From Lysobacterales bacterium (GTDB lineage: Bacteria > Pseudomonadota > Gammaproteobacteria > Xanthomonadales > Rhodanobacteraceae): a DNA stretch of 33,459 nt. A program made the position numbers and the translations under genes. Location of the stretch: positions 1 through 33,459 of the forward strand of contig JAJPID010000022.1 in the NCBI GenBank assembly GCA_021324945.1, read 5' to 3'. Positions 30,723 to 33,459 of this stretch are shown piece by piece. The first letter of the stretch is position 1. Each line of letters begins with the position of its first letter. Below the pieces are notes generated by a model that saw only the letters and a program-made list of their open reading frames with translations, made no database searches and was not told where the DNA came from.

Positions 30723-31463
30723 TCAGTTCTTTTCATCCATTGCGGATGCATCGCGCTTCCGGTGCATCAGGAAAAAAATCACCACGGCCGCCAACGCGAA
30801 AGTGAACCACTGGAAAGCGTATGCGCGATTGCGCGCCGGCGCGATCACCTCCGGTGTCCACTGGCGCATATAGGGACTGGCCGGATCGGCATCCAACAAC
30901 AACACGCGTGGATACAGTTGGCGGTGCAGATCCGCGGCGATCGCGTTCATGTCGATGTAAGTCAACACCTTCGGCCAGCTCCTTTCGTCCTTCAGTGCAT
31001 CGCCGCCCAGCTTCAAGCCGGGTGCGGGAGGCGGCGCGTAGAGACCGCGCAACGCGATCTCATGCTCTGGCAGCGGCGGCAATTCCGGCAGCATTTCCTG
31101 TGGACCTTGCCGCGAAACAAAACCCAGATCCACCAGCAGCAAGCGATCGCGGTTGTCCGGCGTGAACGGCACGAACACGTCGACACCCAATTGTCCCGCG
31201 TGCATGCGGTTGTCCAGCAGATACACGCGATGCGCCGCGAATGTGCCTCGCACCTGCACGTGCGGATAGACATCCGTCGGCGCCGCGCGCTCGACCATCG
31301 CGAAGGGTTGCACCGGTGCGGCCGCCGCGCGTGTGAAGCGCGCCAGCACGGCCTGGTGATAACGCGCGCGATGCAATTGCCAAATTCCCAGCGCGATGAA
31401 GACCGCCACGCCGCACAACGTCAGCAATACCGCGAACCACGATGGGCGGCGCAGGGCGATCAC
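30723..31463 (-). CDS. SURF1 family cytochrome oxidase biogenesis protein
   Basis: This 246-aa protein has one membrane helix at each end (about 8-30 and 215-235), the SURF1 layout. Family phrases are ALGIWQLHRARYHQAVLARF (24-43), VQVRGTF, VYLLDNRMHAGQLGVDVFVPF, LVDLGFV near residue 112, and ARNRAYAFQWFTFAL (about 207-221) before the last helix. SURF1 aids insertion of heme A into subunit I. The start is taken as GTG 31463 because the first helix begins there and no ATG is better placed; no Shine-Dalgarno is obvious. It is followed by the SCO-like gene with one base between. Confidence 0.93.
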   Translation of the reverse strand: MIALRRPSWFAVLLTLCGVAVFIALGIWQLHRARYHQAVLARFTRAAAAPVQPFAMVERAAPTDVYPHVQVRGTFAAHRVYLLDNRMHAGQLGVDVFVPFTPDNRDRLLLVDLGFVSRQGPQEMLPELPPLPEHEIALRGLYAPPPAPGLKLGGDALKDERSWPKVLTYIDMNAIAADLHRQLYPRVLLLDADPASPYMRQWTPEVIAPARNRAYAFQWFTFALAAVVIFFLMHRKRDASAMDEKN

Positions 31464-31526
31464 GCGCCACGGTCAGCGCACAGCCGCGCGGATATACTGC
31501 AACGCGATCCCACGCCGGTATCCGTC

Positions 31527-31745
31527 ATGACGCCCACGTTGTTCAAGATCATCCTGGTAGCGGTGTTTCTGGTGGTGCTCTGGAATCTCGGACAGGCGCT
31601 GTATTTCATGATGACCGACAAGGGCCAGAGCGGCCGCACCGCCTGGGCGCTCACCCGCCGCATCGGCCTGTCCCTGCTGCTGATCGCGCTGGTACTGATC
31701 GGCATCTGGGCAGGATGGTTGCATCCACATGATGTGGGCGGTTGA
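31527..31745 (+). CDS. DUF2909 small twin-helix membrane protein
   Basis: This 72-aa protein has two membrane helices. The first is in IILVAVFLVVLWNLGQALYF and the second in IGLSLLLIALVLIGIWAGWL. Between them lies the signature MMTDKGQSGRTAWALTRRIG. This matches the DUF2909 (twin transmembrane) family, regularly found between coxC and SURF1 genes and thought to belong to oxidase assembly, although no function is proven. It reads opposite to its neighbours, diverging from SURF1 and converging on coxC, which is the common arrangement in gammaproteobacteria. ATG 31527 has no strong ribosome site. Confidence 0.92.
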   Translation: MTPTLFKIILVAVFLVVLWNLGQALYFMMTDKGQSGRTAWALTRRIGLSLLLIALVLIGIWAGWLHPHDVGG

Positions 31746-31917
31746 ACAAAGCTGCTGGCTCTCGACCCGAATTTCCGAACTGCTCGACGAAGCCTAACCG
31801 CTGACTGCGCGGGCAAGGCGCTGGCTGGGCGTTGTCCGCGAGCAAAGCGGAGTGGCCTGTAGCTCGATGAGCATTTGCGAGCGGGCGTGCAACGACGTAG
31901 CGCGAGCCTCCGCGCAA

Positions 31918-32784
31918 TCAGAGGACATAGACGAACAGAAAGAGGCACAACCACACCACATCCACGAAGTGCCAGTACCACGCCATCGCCTCGAAAGCGA
32001 AGTGGTGATCGCGGCTGAAGTGCCCCCGCGCGCAGCGGATCCAGATGATCGTCAGCATGATGGTGCCGAGCGTCACGTGCAGGCCGTGGAAGCCGGTCAG
32101 CATGAAGAACGTCGAGCCGTAGATGCCGGTGTGCAACGTGAGGTTGAGGTTGGTGTACGCCTCGTAATATTCGTGCGCCTGGCAATACAGGAACGAAGCG
32201 CCCAGCAGCACGGTCAGCGCCAGGAACACCAGCAGCCTGCCGCGCTGCCCGGCACGCAGCGCGTGGTGCGCGATGGTGACGGTAACGCTGGAAGACAGCA
32301 GGATCAGCGTGTTCAGCAGCGGAATGCCCCACGGCGGCATGGTGCTGAAGGTGCCGCCGATGTGCTCCGGACCGTTGGTGGGCCACGCCGGCGCGAAGCC
32401 GCTCCACAGGAACTGATTGGTCAGCGCACCGGTGCCTTCGCCGCCCAGCGTGGGGATGCTGATCATGCGCGTGTAGAACAATGCACCGAAGAACGCCGCG
32501 AAGAACATCACTTCCGAGAAGATGAACCACATCATCCCCATGCGGAAGGACACATCCACCTGGCTGTTGAAATTGCCGCGGAGCGATTCGTGGATCACCG
32601 AACCGAACCAACCCAGCATCATGCCAATGATGGTCAGCGCGCCGATGCCGATCATCACGTGACCGACGGTGTCGTTGCCGTTGAGCCAGTTGGCCGCGCC
32701 GATCATGAACATGAAAAGCCCGACCGCGGCGACGATCGGCCAGCGGCTGCCGTGCGGGATGTAATAAACGCCTGGTTGTGCCAT
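31918..32784 (-). CDS. coxC: Cytochrome c oxidase subunit III
   Basis: This 288-aa protein has about seven membrane helices. Family marks are VIHESLRGNFNSQVDVSFR (about 69-87), MGMMWFIFSEVMFFAAFFGA (82-101), FHGLHVTLGTIML with its histidines (about 238-250), and the C-terminal FEAMAWYWHFVDVVWLCLF. The last segment, WYWHFVDVVW, is the strongest signature of subunit III. The subunit stabilises proton uptake through subunit I and has no redox centre. ATG 32784 is preceded by GGAAAG at a usable distance. It lies 18 bases after the 44-aa gene. The 172 bases between its stop and DUF2909 hold one weak hairpin (31808-31840) and no gene. Confidence 0.97.
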   Translation of the reverse strand: MAQPGVYYIPHGSRWPIVAAVGLFMFMIGAANWLNGNDTVGHVMIGIGALTIIGMMLGWFGSVIHESLRGNFNSQVDVSFRMGMMWFIFSEVMFFAAFFGALFYTRMISIPTLGGEGTGALTNQFLWSGFAPAWPTNGPEHIGGTFSTMPPWGIPLLNTLILLSSSVTVTIAHHALRAGQRGRLLVFLALTVLLGASFLYCQAHEYYEAYTNLNLTLHTGIYGSTFFMLTGFHGLHVTLGTIMLTIIWIRCARGHFSRDHHFAFEAMAWYWHFVDVVWLCLFLFVYVL

Positions 32785-32802
32785 TTGTTCTTTCCGAACC
32801 AA

Positions 32803-32937
32803 TCAGTGACGGTGTACGAGAACCAACTGCTGCACGATACTCAACACGAAGAATGCCACGGCGATGATCGCGAGGATCACTGCCGTGCGGCGCGCGGCGT
32901 GCTGCGAAGCCGATGTGCTTTTCAATTCAGTTGACAT
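32803..32937 (-). CDS. 44-aa single-helix protein between coxA and coxC
   Basis: This short ORF begins MSTELKSTSASQHAARRTAV and ends QLVLVHRH. It has one membrane helix, in VILAIIAVAFFVLSIVQQL, and basic flanks. The position, directly before coxC and after coxA on the same strand, is where a Cox11-type CtaG gene, or a small cytochrome oxidase assembly protein, is expected. The RRTAVILAIIAVAFF pattern recalls the small assembly proteins annotated in related oxidase operons. It also recalls the N-terminal helix of Cox11, so a truncated cox11 is the alternative. ATG 32937 has a weak ribosome site. The gap to coxA is 129 bases. Confidence 0.6.
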   Translation of the reverse strand: MSTELKSTSASQHAARRTAVILAIIAVAFFVLSIVQQLVLVHRH

Positions 32938-33066
32938 GCCTGGCTTCGCAACGCGCTGTTTTTTGAGAGTGTGCGCACAAGGATGTGCGCTTATGGATTC
33001 CGTAACTCACAATCGTCAACACACTTTGTCATTTCGACAGGCAGCGATCACGGATGGTCGCATGAA

Positions 33067-33459
33067 TCAATGCAAAACATCACCGTGCGCCAGCACGGAA
33101 TCATCGATCACCGGCGGCGTCACGAAGCTGTGGTGCGGCGGCGGCGAGGACAGCGTCCACTCCAGTCCGCGCGCGCCCTCCCACACCTTCGCCGGCGCGC
33201 GCTGTTTCGAGAACCACACGCAGTGGATCACCACGCCGAGAAAGATCAACTGCGAGGCGCCGAACAGGAAACCGCCGATCGAGGAGATCATGTTGAAATC
33301 CGCGAAGGCCACGTTGTAGTCGGGAACACGGCGCGGCATGCCGGCCAGCCCTAGGAAATGCTGCGGGAAGAACAGCACGTTCACCCAGATCGCGCTGTTC
33401 CAGAAGTGCACCTTGCCCCAGAACTCCGAATACATGTGGCCGGTCCACTTCGGCAGCCA
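33067..33459 (-). CDS. coxA: Cytochrome c oxidase subunit I (C-terminal part only)
   Basis: The window ends inside this gene. The visible 130 residues start LPKWTGHMYSEFWGKVHFW after one Trp and continue through ILFF-like VNVLFFPQHFLGLAGMPRR. VPDYNVAFADFNMISSIGGF and the last membrane helix follow. LPKWTGHMY and PQHFLGLAGMPRRVPDY are unmistakable for haem-copper oxidase subunit I of the aa3 type. The C-terminus after the last helix is hydrophilic and His/Pro-rich (SSPPPHHSFVTPPV). The heme and CuB ligands lie upstream, outside the window. Heme A synthase and cyoE nearby agree with an aa3 oxidase. Confidence 0.97.
   Translation of the reverse strand, partial: WLPKWTGHMYSEFWGKVHFWNSAIWVNVLFFPQHFLGLAGMPRRVPDYNVAFADFNMISSIGGFLFGASQLIFLGVVIHCVWFSKQRAPAKVWEGARGLEWTLSSPPPHHSFVTPPVIDDSVLAHGDVLH

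Noticed and set aside
31852-32934. 360-codon plus-strand ORF opposite coxC
   Set aside because: It is the antisense shadow of coxC, rich in His, Gln and Arg, with no family pattern.
32973-32990. Terminator after coxA (GCGCACA / TGTGCGC hairpin)
   Set aside because: On the coxA strand the hairpin is followed by CACTCTCAAAAAAC, not a T-tract.
1-33459. tRNA, rRNA, CRISPR array, transposase or integrase
   Set aside because: None was seen by eye in the gaps; the repeats present are short palindromes and one 7-bp tandem repeat.

Overview
The window is about 33.5 kb of high-GC gammaproteobacterial chromosome. Codon use, an S21 / YqeY-like pair, a CysB-type LysR regulator, PheA, and a cox assembly block ordered coxA-coxC-DUF2909-SURF1-(SCO-like)-COX15-cyoE all point to Xanthomonadales, most likely a Rhodanobacter/Dyella/Luteibacter-like relative. 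That placement is inferred from protein resemblance and gene order, because no search could be run.

Layout. (1) 1-728: the end of rpsU, a clear intrinsic terminator, and a GatB/YqeY-family gene. (2) 1094-6363: a compact plus-strand operon of seven genes (arginase-fold protein, 4-TM SMR/EamA-like protein, alpha/beta hydrolase, GNAT/FemAB-like acyltransferase, second SMR-like protein, acyl carrier protein, FabF-like ketosynthase). It is bracketed by two inverted copies of a REP-like repeat. I do not recognise it as a described pathway; it is the best candidate here for an undescribed biosynthetic system, probably an acylated amine or amino-acid lipid with its own flippase. (3) 6574-9718: an exported hypothetical protein, cysK, the wreck of a siroheme synthase gene (cysG), a palindrome-bearing divergent promoter, and cysB. 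(4) 9739-13176: pheA, then a HAD phosphatase plus a GSAM-like aminotransferase pair. (5) 13388-17533: a four-gene DevBCA-like tripartite ABC exporter with its own outer-membrane factor. (6) 17726-22314: a fatty acid desaturase, a DUF1328 membrane peptide, dnaG, dinB and a glutathione peroxidase. (7) 22529-25515: an mgtA-type Mg2+ P-type ATPase carrying a REP-like element in frame, preceded by a 41-codon leader ORF and a hairpin. (8) 25836-33459: cytochrome c oxidase biogenesis. SCO and PCuAC copper chaperones read rightward. Facing them are caa3-type CtaG, heme O synthase, heme A synthase, a second SCO-like protein, SURF1, coxC, a 44-aa membrane protein and the end of coxA, all leftward. One DUF2909 gene reads rightward.

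How the genes work together. cysK and cysB form a sulfur-assimilation locus from which cysG has been lost. The right end is a near-complete kit for building an aa3-type oxidase: heme O then heme A, copper delivery by SCO and PCuAC, SURF1, and subunits I and III. No Cox11-type CtaG is seen in its usual place between coxA and coxC. The usual rpsU-dnaG-rpoD neighbourhood is broken: dnaG lies about 18 kb from rpsU and is followed by dinB rather than rpoD.

No rRNA, tRNA, CRISPR array, integrase or transposase was found.
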